Positions 11,108 to 22,990 of a stretch of DNA of 64,000 nt are shown in pieces. How positions within the stretch are numbered: the first letter of the stretch is position 1; each line of letters opens with the position of its first letter. Under the pieces are notes generated by a model. That model had not been told where the DNA came from. It made no database searches and saw only the letters and a program-made list of their open reading frames with translations. Origin of the DNA: Tridacna crocea (lineage: Eukaryota; Mollusca; Bivalvia; Cardiida; Cardiidae); contig OX031061.1 of the NCBI GenBank assembly GCA_943736015.1, positions 60,766,192-60,830,191 on the forward strand. Reading direction: 5' to 3'. Position numbers and translations under genes: made by a program.

Positions 11108-13972
11108 GTTTGTATTATGCTTTCCTATTCTTTTCTACTCTTTCGATAGAATCGCAGGCCTGAATGCATAGTCTGCTTCCCACAGGACATGTGATACCGG
11201 GATAGCAAGTTCGAATTCCATTTTTCCTTTTATCTTTAAATAACAGTGACGAGTGCGGTTGTCATCGTTTGGTTGGAATTTATTTGTCAGTGTAAATTCT
11301 TTATCGATGAAGGGACATCACTGTGTCAAAAGTATTTAAACGTTAACTACCTTAGCTTGAAAACTCAATATCTCTAGTAATAAGAGTAAAAGGAGAAAAA
11401 TGTGAGTTTTCGTCCTGACGCAATACGAAGACAGAACTATGACGAAAAGTTGTCAAAAGGGAAAGGTCCACGAAAATAACTCGTGCCTTACGGCATTCGT
11501 TATTTTCGCATTCCTTCCCTTTTTCGGCAAATATTTCCCCATATTAACCACAGGCTCATGAAATAAACTCTATGTGTTGAATATTGGGCTTTATTCTTTT
11601 TATCACTTTTACTGCAAGTCAACATTTCTAATTATTCAGATTATTTACTTTAAAGCTTTATGTAAAAATACTAGTTGCAATGCTTTTCTTTTAAGGATAG
11701 CGTAGATGAAAGATCAGACAGCACAGAACATGCAGTCTGATCTTGCATCTACATTTTCCAATATTCTTATTTCTTTTCCCACAAAGAAAAACTTTGAAAT
11801 TGCAATATTTTAGTTGAAATTTCCTTTGATTTATTTGCAGATCAAAGCTTTGCAAATTTCCTTCGAATGAAAAAATCTTAAAAATACAGTTTTCAAGAGT
11901 TCCTAAAGCCGGAAAAATATCTCACTGAAAAGTAGATCTATTACCAGAGTGCACGTTTTATGATTCGAATGTTGCAATCTGATGAGATGTTTTTAATCTG
12001 CTTTTGTGTGTGTATTTCATCACTTGTTGTTGTTGTTTTTTCCTTCATAAAAGGCTTAACTATAACGGCTTAACTGTTTACCATTAATTCCGACTTTTAA
12101 TTATCCCGGCGAAAACTTTGAAAACTGTGTGTAAACAGGAGAAAATTCTAGTAACCAGCATTTTCTCTTTTTTCATCAGTGTTCTTTTTTTTTGTACTAA
12201 GGATGCATGTCGTAATTCTAGCCTCAATTACTTTGTAATCTGCAAATGCTTCGAATTTGGGTTCGTCTGAAATGTCTTTTAGTAATGCATGAGTTTTACT
12301 GTCTGCGTATAACCAAAAAAGGCCAATCTTTAAAACGAAAACCCTTAACTTATGGCTAAAACACCTTTATTTTGGAAAAAAAAACAAAGAATATCTTCAA
12401 AATTGTTTTTTAAATGTTCTATCTTTCAGATTTTTCTTATATTTTTTTCTATGAATAATATTCAGGTACTAAACTAAAAGAATCAGACTTAAAACAAATA
12501 GGTCAGCAGTTTTATTTTTTCAGAAAATACATTTTAAAGTTGTGCATGGGCACTAACCAGAGAGTAAATGTAATGTTTGTCAAAGACTAGGACATACTAT
12601 GAAGTAAATTATCTCTTTTTTTCAGTAATACGACAACATTTATAACAATCAAGTTTGATGGTCATAATAAATAAATTCATAGCGTATGAATGTATTACTG
12701 ATCTTAGCATTTAACCACTTCTAAACCACTAATTTTAGACTCTTCTAAATTTGTTGCATTTGCATACGCTAAACCTAAACTGGTATTCATGTATTACAAA
12801 TCTTTGATTGGTCAGAAATCATTGTGGGAAAGGAAAAATCAGCCATTAGGGGTAATTTCTCCTTTTGATATCAATGTTTTCATCAATGGTGTCTGCTGCA
12901 GAATCATCAAGCTAAGGGATATATGTACAGCCCCTCGTTTTCTGCAAGTCTTTACCAAGTGACATAAATCTTGGACAAGATCAAACTGAAAGCATCTGCA
13001 TCTGAAAATATGTTTTAGCTCGACGATAGAGCGCTAGTAGTAGCATATGTGTCCATATTTCCGTTGACAGATGACGTTGTTTCTCAGTTAGGTGATTCAC
13101 TTTGACTTTCAGTCCGATCTTTTGAAACCGTAATTTTGGATTCTTGCATCGCATACAATTATTTGGCTTGATTCAAGTACTTCTAATTTCACTTTGCTTA
13201 CCTGAAACGACCGGATTTAGTTCTTGGTTTATTCATTCTGCAGACATTGAAAGGTGTTGCAAGATCGTTTGTGTTAGGTGGTCACAGTCTTTCGAGTAAA
13301 AGTTGAGCGTGATAGTTAAACGCAGCGTCGTTAAGTGTTTATCACATAATTTGTCCTCATTATATATGGCATACAACACGCCAAAATGGCCATTCAGACT
13401 TTTGCGTAAATTGTCGTCTTGGATCAGCATGCTACGTCTGCGCAGGCAAATTCGGGATGACACTTTCCGTTCCAATGTGATCCTCTGTTTTGGGGAAGTC
13501 TAATGTAGCACAAAATCTACTGTAGCCGTACAGTGCCAAATCGGATAAGCTTGCGCGGAATACAAAGGCAAATCCAAGATGACACTGTACGCAAATGCTT
13601 GAATGCCTCACTTTTTGTATGGATTGTTATATTCTGATTGTAATTTAGTAGTAAATTTATTTTAAGGATTCACTAAAATTTCCAGAATTTTAGTCTCTTC
13701 ATGGTCAGAGCAACATAAATCAACACATCCCCCTTAACCAAAAACATATTTTAGACTTTGGTTATGGGCTTAAGAAGCATTAGTAGGAATCAAAACAAAA
13801 GGTTGAGACAGCTTTGCCTGTAATGCTTGCTACAAATTATTTGTGATACATGGATAGGTGCATTTGGTCATTGTGCGATAATTGTAGCTTTATTTCAATC
13901 GTGGTCAGAGACTAGACGAATTTTGAAAAAAGTCAATTCATAGATAATCATCGTATGTTTGTTTCCATACAG
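11108..13972 (+). other. Intron, mostly without recognisable features
   Basis: 11455-11580 is a small hairpin repeat with CGAAAATAACTCGTG pairing with CGTTATTTTCG; a relative lies at 34665-34775. About 13300-13600 is a dispersed repeat containing TGCGTAAATTGTCGTCTTGG, related to 29310-29560 and 51005-51180. I searched for another CTLD first-half exon here and found none. Confidence 0.45.
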
Positions 13973-14104
13973 TATCCAATGAAGAAAAGCTGACTGGAGT
14001 CGTGTATAAAAATTGGAGAGAACCGAGTGCAAAGTGTCTAGCTAATCACAAATTTTTCTACAGGTGGGAGAACTGCAGTGTGCCTCTGCGACCAATTTGT
14101 TCAA
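13973..14104 (+). CDS. Exon: C-terminal half of a C-type lectin-like domain
   Basis: Acceptor gtttgtttccatacag, donor TTCAA|GTACGA, 132 nt, 44 codons, phase 1-1. The peptide contains YKNWREPSAKC followed by WENCSVPLRPIC. This is the canonical second half of a CTLD: N-W with P four residues later, a cysteine, W-x-x-C, and C-x7-C at the end. The positions of the EPN and WND calcium/sugar motifs read EPS and WEN, so calcium-dependent sugar binding is uncertain. It matches in phase the first-half exon at 6015-6236. Confidence 0.85.
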
Positions 14105-14529
14105 GTACGAAAAGTTTGTTTGTTTTTTTTTTTACATAATGTTGTAATATACGTTTATATGCATTGTATGTACAGTATATTTTTCCAATACCTTGGTTAT
14201 ATATTTTGGTGCTCTAAACCGGAATTATATGGTCTTTACTGCATGAAGACTGCTGCAATTATATGTAGAAAGTGTATGGCGTAAAATACCCTTCTTGAAA
14301 ACTGAACAACTTGTAGAATGTTCTTTCGACCTTTTCTCTTACTTGTACTAGAAAATTTGTAGTATGTCCTTTCGACCTTTTCTTTTGTTCTATAAATAGT
14401 TAAGCGCCGATCCTCAATTTTCCGGTTCCAAAACAAAATATAAATCAAATTACCGTTTGTAATAGTTATGTCATTTAATTGCAAACACTACTGTAATATA
14501 CACGTAACATACATGCAAGGAAATTTATT

Positions 14530-15065
14530 ATCGTGATATGATTGGATAATATGCCCTGATAATATATATCATGCTTACTGGGAAAACCAACGTAAAACAG
14601 TTTTCCTTTCTGGAGCCCAGTATACATTACTACACTTTCAGCACAACATCGAAAGTGGCGGCTTCTATCAAGATTAACATCAAGATTATGAGCTAAACTG
14701 CATGTTTTATCACGTTTAACAAGGTTTTAGTAACGTCAGTTACCAATGACGTCAGTTTTCATTAAATTGAGGCACATAGAAGGGATATTCTACATCGTAA
14801 GCGTTATCATTTTGTTGTTGTTGTTGTTGTTGTTTCTACACAAAAAAAAAAAACAGATGTAATTCGCTTTACTCACGTTGTAATGGTAAACGCCGCAGTA
14901 TGATAAATTAGTCGTATGGTCAGATGACAAGGGACATGGGAAGCTTGTTAACGGCTTTGATGAATCATGTCGCCACCTCGCTTTCAGCTCGGGGCAAAAT
15001 GATTCACCTCAGCCGTGAACAAATTTCCAAGTCCCCTGTCAGCTTACCGTACAATATGGGTTACG
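14530..15065. mobile_element. Family D element plus GTCAGGTGGCAGGGG hairpin
   Basis: A copy of a ~360-bp element (from GGATAATATGCCCTG to CGCAGTATGATAAATTA) followed by a hairpin in which AACGGCTTTGATGAATCATG pairs with TGATTCACCTCAGCCGTGAAC. The same pair of units recurs at 35815-36325, 41757-42245, 57136-58040 and 58041-58430. It includes CAATGACGTCAG, a CRE-like site, and (TTG)n near 14812. Confidence 0.75.
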
Positions 15066-15220
15066 ACACTGGTGGAATTTATTTCAATTTTGATGATGTG
15101 TAACTTGCAGGATATTATGTAAGATTTTATAGCCAATAATCATGGCCTACCTACATTCCTGGTTACTGAAAATAAAAGTTGCAGTTAACACCCCTAATAT
15201 TTTTTTATCTATTTTTCTAG

Positions 15221-15403
15221 AAGTCGGATTTCCCCCCATTGTACTGAAGCCGTCTAGAAAATGGTATGAAGCAGCTTTAAATTGTTTAAAAAGGAACCAT
15301 TCTATACAGCCTTACACGAAACACGTTATTCATGTAAACACAAAGACAAACGAATATCTGTGGACTGCTAATACTCGATTTATGCACGTATTTGGAGACA
15401 ACG
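15221..15403 (+). CDS. Exon: N-terminal half of second lectin-like domain
   Basis: An excellent acceptor (tttttttatctatttttctag), donor ACAACG|GTAGAT, 183 nt, 61 codons, phase 1-1. It reads SRKWYEAALNCLKRN (W-x-x-A-x-x-x-C as in the 6015 exon) and ends EYLWTANTRFMHVFGDN, which aligns with EEAWIGYVKDFIYVELKG of the first CTLD. The boundary falls at the same structural point. The WIGL motif is degenerate (LWTAN), and this lectin-like domain is divergent. Confidence 0.7.
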
Positions 15404-16672
15404 GTAGATTATAAAATGTTATCTTGTTACTACAGTTAATCTTTGCATCTTGCAAAAGTGTACACTTGAAAGGATTGTATTAAGGGGAAAAATACTCGTA
15501 GAGAGGGCTTTTCTGTTTTATTTTGTTTTTGGCAATGTATTCTCTTGCTTAAATGTATTACTTTCACTCTGTAAACGTTTCATTGTCAGTTTTTATTAAT
15601 GTTTGTGTTAAGGAATGAACAGGATTTTATTTTTTTCATGGAGGCATGAAAAAGAAACCTAACCACACTTCTTCGCGTTTTCATACAATGTGATTAGGCT
15701 TTTTTTTTTTTTTTTTTTTCATACCTGCATGAAAAAAGATAAAGTTCTCTTCATTCCTTATGATTTAATATTACAGACAACATCTCCCACTGAAATAAAT
15801 TCAACCTGCATTTATTTTCTTTAGTTTTAAATCTAATGTTGGAGTTTCTTGAGTCCCTTCCACTCATATTTGTATAGCGCAAGATTACGATAGGGAAGCA
15901 GTTTTCAGATCGCCAATACTGAAAATTAACAAAAAGAATAAAAGTAAATGAGCAAAGCAGTGTGTAGGACCTGCAAAAGTAACCTCCAGTAAAAGTTGTG
16001 CCGGCACAGGATGATTTTTTTTTTCAATGGAGCTATGAAAAATATCTGCCAATCAGAACTCGCCAATGTTCACGGAATCAACTGATATTAAATTATATTT
16101 TGGGATAGCCCGTTTAAAATCACGTAAAATCACGGGATAATGAAATACCCTACATAATTATGTTTATATTATCTCATCACGATTCTAGGTTTTAAAACTA
16201 TATTCCCAAAAACAAGCAATACTTAATAGTGTTGATGAAAGGTTTATCAAGTTGGATTTATACAGTAGTATGCAAACATTTATATTTAACTTGGATTTGT
16301 GTGTGTGTTTGTTTTTGTGTTGGGGGATGTTTTATTACTCTCTCTATCTCTCTCTCTCTATTTGTTGTGTAAAGTATTTAACAAAAGGTTCATAAAAGCA
16401 CCTTCACAAAAGAAATTATAATAATCTAATCTATCATTTTCGTTCTGAGAAAAAGAAGCCAATTACACCGAAACATCAATTAATAGCTAAAGCCAACATA
16501 GTATTCACCAAAACAGAACTTTGAAATAGAAATAATTGACTTTTAACTAAGTAATTGAAAATCTATCTTTATTTATTTAGCAGGATAAGGGTTAAAAAAG
16601 TGAGGTTTACATAAATGCGTAGCCTATCCTACCGTTCTGTAAAACTGCACACTGTTATTATCTTTTGAACAG
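15404..16672 (+). other. Intron with dispersed repeats
   Basis: 15609-15764 is a hairpin with ends AAGGAATGAA/TTCATTCCTTA and a long poly-T in its second half. 15880-16080 is a dispersed repeat, reverse complement of about 39690-39995. 16335-16365 is a CT-rich microsatellite. Confidence 0.5.
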
Positions 16673-16795
16673 AACGATATAGACAAAAGGCCTCTGCAGT
16701 TAGACAGTACGGATATGTGTTTAAAAGCAATAACACACTATATCTTCGATTTGCTGACAGCACGGAAACAAAACGCAAAGCCGTTTGTGATGAAG
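16673..16795 (+). CDS. Exon: C-terminal half of second lectin-like domain (copy 2)
   Basis: Acceptor atcttttgaacag, donor TGAAG|GTGAGG, 123 nt, phase 1-1. It encodes ASAVRQYGYVF, LYLRFADSTETK and KAVCDE. It is paralogous to 2631-2753. With 15221-15403 it makes one divergent CTLD keeping only the outer disulfide pair (NC near the start, VC at the end). Confidence 0.75.
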
Positions 16796-17966
16796 GTGAG
16801 GTATAATATCATGATACATATAAACTCTTAGTGATACAATAAGCAGTTTTATTTCATGTTTTCCGGTATCAAGAAATAGCAGTGAAAATATTTTTCGATC
16901 TTACACTTGTACCACTAGTGAAAATACAGATTTTCACGTTCTTGTTGCCTAGGTAAATTGCGCGTGCCTCCCAACCAGACGAGAAATATTACGTCATTTA
17001 CCTTACATTTCTCGCGCTTGACGTTATATTGTAATGCGTTGCTATGCGGAAGGGGTACGCCACGGGGAATAACGGAAAAGAACTGCTCTGGATTTTGATA
17101 AAGCTCCTCCCAGAAAGGGTCAAAAGCATGAAATAAATAGAATAGTTGGGGTTTTTTTTGTGAAAGATCGGGTGAACGCCATCGGAAATATTTTCACGAG
17201 TGGCGCCGCCACTCATGAAAATATTACCAATGGTGTCCACTCGATGAAATAAATTTTTGATCTTTCAACGAAAAAAACAAATATCCTGTATATAATTATG
17301 AGTCATGCTCCGTACAAAAAAGGGTTTAATGCATCTGTAAAAGGTATCAATTCAGAGAAATGACTTTCCCCTACAAAATGACCCAGGTCCTTATTCTATG
17401 AAGAGCAATGACCCCATGGGTCATTTCACAAAGTAGAGAAATGACCCCCATGTATTCATGATTTGATTCATGGTGTTTATAGGCGATTTAGAATTCTAAC
17501 ATGACACGTGAGTTCGGCTCTATAAACACAGTGCAACGAAAGCAGATAGAATCTATGTTATACTATATAAACTGACTTCGTTCCATGTAGAGTGACGTCA
17601 TTGTGTATAAAGTAAGTAAGTTATTCAATGGAACATGATGTTCATCCGCGTTTTACTCTTAGTATGAACTTCTTTTCCTTTCATCAAGAGTTGGTCATGT
17701 AAGAATGAAAACAATCATGTTTTTATCGTGGTTTATCGTTCAATAAACCACGTTGTGAGTTTTGAAGCTCACTGAATAACCCACTCGGCTGTCACCCTCA
17801 TGGATTATTTATTGTGCTTCATAACTCACAACTGTGGTTTATTGAACGATAAACCGCGATAGAAAAAAGATTATTTCTTAATTTTTTTGCTTTTGCTTAA
17901 TGAAATAAGATATATGTAACTCTTTCAAAGATGTAAAACTGCTTTTGACATTTTTAATAAACCCAG
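16796..17966 (+). other. Intron with three repeats
   Basis: 16845-17290 is a family G repeat (TTTCCGGTATCAAGAAATAG to the GATCTTTCAACGAAAA end), also at 31615-32240 and 37105-37560. 17335-17460 is a CTACGTAG-family copy. 17721-17768 and 17816-17865 are inverted arms sharing GTGGTTTATCGTTCAATAAA or its complement, forming a hairpin with a 47-bp loop. Confidence 0.6.
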
Positions 17967-18062
17967 TAATACCACCAAAACCAGTCACAAAAGTAACAAC
18001 ACAAATTACGACAGCAGAAACAACAGTCATAGCAGCAGAAACGACAGAAGAAGGAACAAGAA
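17967..18062 (+). CDS. Exon: short Thr-rich linker
   Basis: Acceptor aataaacccag, donor AAGAA|GTAAGT, 96 nt, 32 codons, phase 1-1. It encodes IPPKPVTKVTTQITTAETT and a further Thr/Glu-rich stretch. It is the second Thr-rich exon of this gene, placed after a lectin-like domain just as 4146-5015 is, which suggests a repeated unit of lectin-like domain plus linker. It probably forms the juxtamembrane stalk. Confidence 0.7.
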
Positions 18063-18667
18063 GTAAGTGATTTTAATATTTTGTGCGAGATAAAACTCTG
18101 TTAACGTTAACTTCAGCTTAATAAATTTGAATGTTCAAAATCATTTGATTCCTGTTTGGCATAGAATTACGGCACGAGTCTCTAAAGTGATAAGGAGGGA
18201 CACTGAATACATTGCAAAAAACCTGGGAAAAATGCTGAAGCTCAACTCTGAAATGGTAATATTCTGCCATGTTGGATACGGCCACTTATGATAGACTTCT
18301 GCTAAAAGTTATTTTGTAAGAGGTAGACTCCAAGCTAAAGACTTTCAATTAAAAAAACCCGAGTTTTTATTGTTGTTACTGTCACTTTTATAACATGCAT
18401 CTAACACAAATGACATTGAAGACCAATAATATTGAAGAAGTATTTCATTTTTGTTTGTATGTAACACCCCTATGATAGACTAAGAAGAAAAAATATACTT
18501 TTGAAAGCCTTCACTTTTTTAAGTTGAATCAATAGACGAATATTGATAATAGTTAAGAGCTCTTTAGTTTGACAATATTCATCAATATGCCCTTGATATT
18601 TGTAAAATAGGCCGTAAGCCTACATGTCTGATTTATCATGTTCCATTATTATCTTTTTTATATATTA
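18063..18667 (+). other. Intron, nothing recognised
   Basis: Unique-looking AT-rich sequence up to the boundary of the LTR retrotransposon. No splice-bounded exon in phase was seen. Confidence 0.4.
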
Positions 18668-18673
18668 GGTTTC

Positions 18674-18990
18674 TGTTACGAGCCATGCGTAACGAGAAAG
18701 AAAACCAGTAAAAAGCCTATAACAATTAACAATATTTATTAATGAACAAAGACAAAATAGTACAATAGTTAAAATTGAATGAAATTTGATAATTTTTAAA
18801 GTTGGAGCAAGAAATAGAATAAGTCCCTCAAAATTAAGAATTAGGGTTAGATTAAATAACGAATGAAACTTATGGTTCCTAAAACCTAAATTAACGATAG
18901 TTGAACTTGCAAGTAGATATGAGCAACCTGTTTAAAATAAAGTAATTCCAACTTACAGATCTAAAATCCAAGTTAAATCCAACACTTTTC
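18674..18990 (-). repeat. LTR remnant, 3' side relative to the element
   Basis: Matches 23316-23620 through several blocks (AATAAGTCCCTCAAAATTAA, GGTTCCTAAAACCTAAATTA, AATTCCAACTTACAG). Similarity ends near 18990, after which AT-rich sequence replaces the rest of the LTR. Confidence 0.75.
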
Positions 18991-19295
18991 ACTATTTCTA
19001 GATCCTCCCAGCCACAAATCTAAGTTCAAGTCCAAAATCATCTAGTAAGTCATTCCTATTTATATCCGTAATTAAAATTTAATTAATTGTAATAAATTAT
19101 AGCATTTCTGTTATTTTAAAGTAATTGGTAATTAATGTAAAAATGAATTACTTTAAATGAAAATAATTATTGAAAGAACATAATAGGTAAATAATTAACA
19201 ATATTAAATTAAATTACTTTTCAATTACATGTAGCAAACAATGTAACAAAGAAACCCTTCGTTGAAAAGACAGGTTTATTATGCGGTGATTATTT

Positions 19296-19880
19296 TTACC
19301 TTGGAGTAAAATTTTTTTCCTTGGTCATCTCCGAAAAAGGTGTTGCCAGACCATTCACGGATAATAAACAGTTGAAATGGAAACATCCGGTACCAGAACT
19401 GTCAAAATAGTAAGACCTTTCAGAGGTCAAATTGAATGTTTGCTCAAGTGCTGGAACTTGTCTGTAAAAGGGTAGAAAACATTGTGGAAAAAGATGAAAA
19501 AGCCAATATTTTCTATTTTCCCACAATGTTTTCAAAAGCTGTGTGTTTCAGGGTCGTTGAAAGTCAGGATTGTATAGAAAAGGATTGTTTGACAAAGAAG
19601 TAACCAGTGGTACATTCATCATACCTGTGTTTTTTACATTTTATCGAATAAAAAGATCTACTTCGTTCTTTATTTATTTACCAAACTAACAAAAATTGGA
19701 ATCTAACAAAATAAAAGTATATGCAGGTGATAGAACTAATGAAGCCCGAATGAAACTTTGTCTTTGATAAAGTAGGAAACATTGGAAGGAAAGGGGAAAA
19801 TACCAGTAACCGTCATTTTTTCCTTACCTTGCAATGTTCTCTGAGGCTTTATCTTTCAGGATCATTAGCGCTTGGGCTTG
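19296..19880. repeat. Two diverged copies of the family A hairpin
   Basis: About 19435-19560 (GGTAGAAAACATTGTGG ... CCCACAATGTTTTC) and about 19760-19880 (GAGGAAACATT-like ... GCAATGTTCTCTG) are worn copies of the hairpin MITE that is abundant after 26 kb. They lie inside the retrotransposon region. Confidence 0.6.
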
Positions 19881-20039
19881 TATGTTTCCTAGAGTTTCAT
19901 TGTCTATGTATAAATGTAATACCAAATGATAAAAAAAAAAACGTTTTTGATTCATTTACTTTTATAGAAAGCAAATTATTATAATCTTAATTGAAACATT
20001 TCTATTTTAATTGTAATTTATTAATTACTTTAATCCAAG

Positions 20040-20380
20040 TCTGGTCACATTTTATGTAGTTGACCCTATTAGGAAATTACTGTAGTTGACCGTATGAATG
20101 TATTAAAAACTATGATTTAGTAAGGTCAATAACGGTTAACGACTGTTTACTACGTTCAAACTACGGTCACAGTACTGTCACAACAATGTAGTTAACCGTA
20201 ACAAATTTTTGAACATGTTTGATAATATTGTGCTTAGTACAGGCAAAACGGAAGTTCAAACTACGTTTATTACTACGTTGAACTACGGTTAACTACGTGT
20301 AACTACGTTCAAATACGTTCGATACGTTTAACTACGGCAATCTACGGTCATTCCCCACTACGATCAACTACGTTAGGTGA
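20040..20380. repeat. Cluster of AACTACG heptamers
   Basis: More than a dozen near-copies of AACTACG, TTCAAACTACG and GTTAACTACG are scattered at irregular spacing, densest from 20265 to 20370. It occupies the place where the RT body of the retrotransposon should be. Not a standard microsatellite because the spacers vary. Confidence 0.6.
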
Positions 20381-20389
20381 GACCATAGC

Positions 20390-20980
20390 TTAAGATGCTC
20401 CAATTTCTTGGGATTTATTCGATATGGATGTTGTTTCACTGGTTTTGAATTTTCAAGGTCAACATCATGATATATTGTATTTGTCGTGTTGTCGTGTTAT
20501 CCGGGAACAGGTGCTCATATTCAGAAATTGACTTTTTAATACATCGTTTTGATGATTATCTAAATGTGTTAGTTTTTGTTCTAAATTTCTTAAAATATCA
20601 AAATTTTGAAGCTTTGACAAATAGGGTTAGACTTACCAAAGCTCATTTCTTTTGATTTTGAGGGACTCAGGAAACTGCATTCATCGGGGAAACATTTGAA
20701 TTATCCCTATCAACATATTCTTTTAACATATTGGTATGACATAATTGCTTTTGCTTTCGCCTGTCAGGAGTTATTGTCACATAATTCCAGTCACTGACCT
20801 TTTTCTCTACAGAATACACACAACAATATTTTGCTTGTACAGGCCTACCAGAAATTGGTAGAAGAGCTAAAATATCTTTCTTTAACTTAACGTTGAGTTT
20901 TCTCTATATTATTATGAATTTTGTAATAGGTTTTATTGATACCTAAATGAGATGTTACATATGCTAAGCTTAATATTTCT
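20390..20980 (-). pseudogene. Retroelement integrase fragments and start of RT region
   Basis: Read on the - strand with frameshifts. About 20955-20915 gives HLGINKTYYKI, the integrase zinc-binding start. About 20800-20720 gives TPDRRKQKQLCHTNMLK, the conserved post-integrase segment. About 20475-20395 gives DLENSKPVKQHPYR, the segment before RT palm motifs in Gypsy-class elements. The integrase core is deleted and RT stops right after its lead-in. Confidence 0.65.
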
Positions 20981-21389
20981 AATTAAAAGATTTAGGAACG
21001 ACAACTTGATGATTGACAGCCCACTCATCATCAACAGAGACTTTGGGAGGGAGCCACTTTCTCATTAATGTTCCATTTTTGGTATAAGAATATACAGGTT
21101 CCTGTGAAAAATCAGTTTCACTGACAGCTTTTTGAAATAAATGTGATATTTCTGGATCGTTGTATTGGTTTTCACTTAGTTTTGACCTTGACTTTGTATC
21201 ATGGCCATTTTTAACTAAAGGTGAAGACGTGTAATCCGATTTTGATGAACTAAGTTTAGAATTAGTCTGACTTTCAGACGGGATTTGTGAAGTGGGCCTC
21301 TTAATTTCATTTTTAAATAAACGACCCAACAAAGAATCAGATAAGTAAGTACCAGACTGATTTTCAGTCGAAATGACTTTCTTTGCCAT
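20979..21389 (-). pseudogene. Retroelement spacer between protease and integrase
   Basis: Open frame of 136 codons containing YSYTKNGTLMRKWLPPKV and AVNHQVVVPKSF. In related Gypsy elements a segment of the form LMRKW..P....W..VHQ.VVPK. directly precedes the integrase zinc finger. That integrase start does follow here after a stop. Confidence 0.7.
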
Positions 21390-21479
21390 AGCTCTAATGA
21401 CTCTGCATGAAGAGTAAAGATCAGGAATTTCTTCCTCAATCGGATCGGGTGATTGATCCGTGCAAGGTGTGTCATTTAG

Positions 21480-21890
21480 AAGTGGATTAAAATTACCACA
21501 TCTCCGGCTAAATCATTGCCTGCTAACAAAGAAACACGTTTTTTTTTCTCATAGTACCTGCAGTCACTGGACCATTAATTAAGTCTGAAGACAAATACAT
21601 GTTATGAAGCGGAACATTAACAAATCCACATTCTACAACCTGAATAAAGACACCTGTCCCAGAAGAAGTCTTCTCAGAAAAAAAGCAGGAAATCTGCTAA
21701 AATAAGAGAATGAGAAGCTCCAGTATCATGTAAAATTTTAATAGGGTAGGCTGCGTAAACTCACTTTTTAGTGACTCAAAACCATCTGATAAGAATGTTT
21801 CATAAATCTACAAAACAGTATCAGTCTTAGGTACTTTGGTCTGGACAAAAGTTTCTTCTTTAAAACATGAGTGAGGTGTAGATTTTCATG
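21480..21890 (-). pseudogene. Retroviral-type aspartic protease remnant
   Basis: On the - strand 21727-21711 encodes DTGAS, followed by HSLILAD, the active-site motif of retroelement proteases. The frame is broken by stops and an A/T tract near 21540. No protease function is expected. Confidence 0.65.
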
Positions 21891-22570
21891 AAGTAAAGCC
21901 TGTAGGCTCAAAACTTTCTTGTTTTTCACTTTTTCTTTTTAAAACAGGACATTTAGAAATAATATGACCTACATGTAATCCTTTGCAATAATTACAAGTA
22001 GGTCGAGATGAGGAATTTTGACATTTGCCTTCATAAGGAGACTTGGGTTTGGGACTGTTCTGATTGGAATTGTCATAAAGTTGATTAAAATTTGGTTTAG
22101 GACCAGTAGATGAATAAAAAGTTTTTCGATGGTTTGATTTATTCATGAAAGAGACCTTATGCGTCAAGGCGAAGTTGTCTGCTAAACAAGCAGCTTCTTC
22201 TAAAGTTTCAACTTCTTTCTCGTCTAGGAAAGTTTTTTACATCTAAATTAATGCACCTTTTAAATTCTTCAACTAACAGAAGTTGTCTAAGATTTTCATA
22301 TGAACCTATTTTCTTTGAATTGTACCAACTATTTTCTTTTTTTTTTTTTTTTTTGTGTTAGCAAATTCAATACGGGTTTACCATTTCTTTTCTGCAATTC
22401 CTAAATATTTGTATATATGCTTCAAGTGCCAATTCATAAGCTTTTATAATCAATTCCTTAACATTATCATAGGTAGAAAGCTGCTCATTATTTAGTTTGG
22501 AAAAATATCGCAATCCTTTCCTATTACAACGCTTTGCAAAAGTAAGGTCCGGTGTTCTTTTTGTCATTCG
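21886..22570 (-). pseudogene. Retroelement gag remnant with zinc knuckle
   Basis: 22567-22367 reads KELIIKAYELALEAYIQIFR, resembling the gag of SCAN-like Gypsy elements. After a poly-A tract and frame changes, LRQLLLVEEFKRC and LEEAACLADNFALTHK continue the capsid-like part. 22000-21945 gives CNYCKGLHVGHIISKC, a variant C-x2-C-x6-H-x4-C knuckle. The piece is broken by at least two frameshifts. Confidence 0.7.
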
Positions 22571-22679
22571 AATTTTCGGCTAATCTTTCAAAATGTGAAA
22601 AGTATCTATCAACTTTCTGTTCTTGAAATGGCGGAACAAGGGTCTGAGAGTTTTGTTATGTCAAAGTCATTAACCACAT

Positions 22680-22990
22680 GCAGAGATGGGTTTTTCTTCA
22701 TTTTCTATTTCTATTTCTTTCTTTCTGATCTGAAATTGCTTATCGTTTTTCTCTATTTTTTAATTCAGCATACTAGTAATTTTTTTCTTTTTCTAACTCC
22801 AATTCTTTTTCTTTCATTTTTTTTTTTTTTTTTTTGTTTTTTGTTCTTGCTCTAATTTTAATTTCAATTCTTTTTCCTCTTGCTCTGATCTTAATTTTAA
22901 TTCTTTTTCTTTCATTCTTTCTTTTTTTCCCATTTGTAGTTGTAATTTTCCTAATTCATTATTCCCTTTAATGTCTGTCTGAGACAGAAG
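22680..22990. repeat. T/C-rich low-complexity tract
   Basis: Long TTTCTTTTTC-type tract with an 18-bp poly-T near 22820. On the - strand this is an A/G-rich Lys/Glu segment of the retroelement's gag region rather than a gene. Confidence 0.55.

Noticed and set aside
14064..14104. Separate 41-nt exon after ttttctacag
   Set aside because: The frame is open through this AG from 13973, and the CTLD motif spans it, so one 132-nt exon is the better model.
19001..19043. Short exon between tttctag and GTAAGTC
   Set aside because: 43 nt would break the phase, and it sits within the retrotransposon's degraded LTR region.
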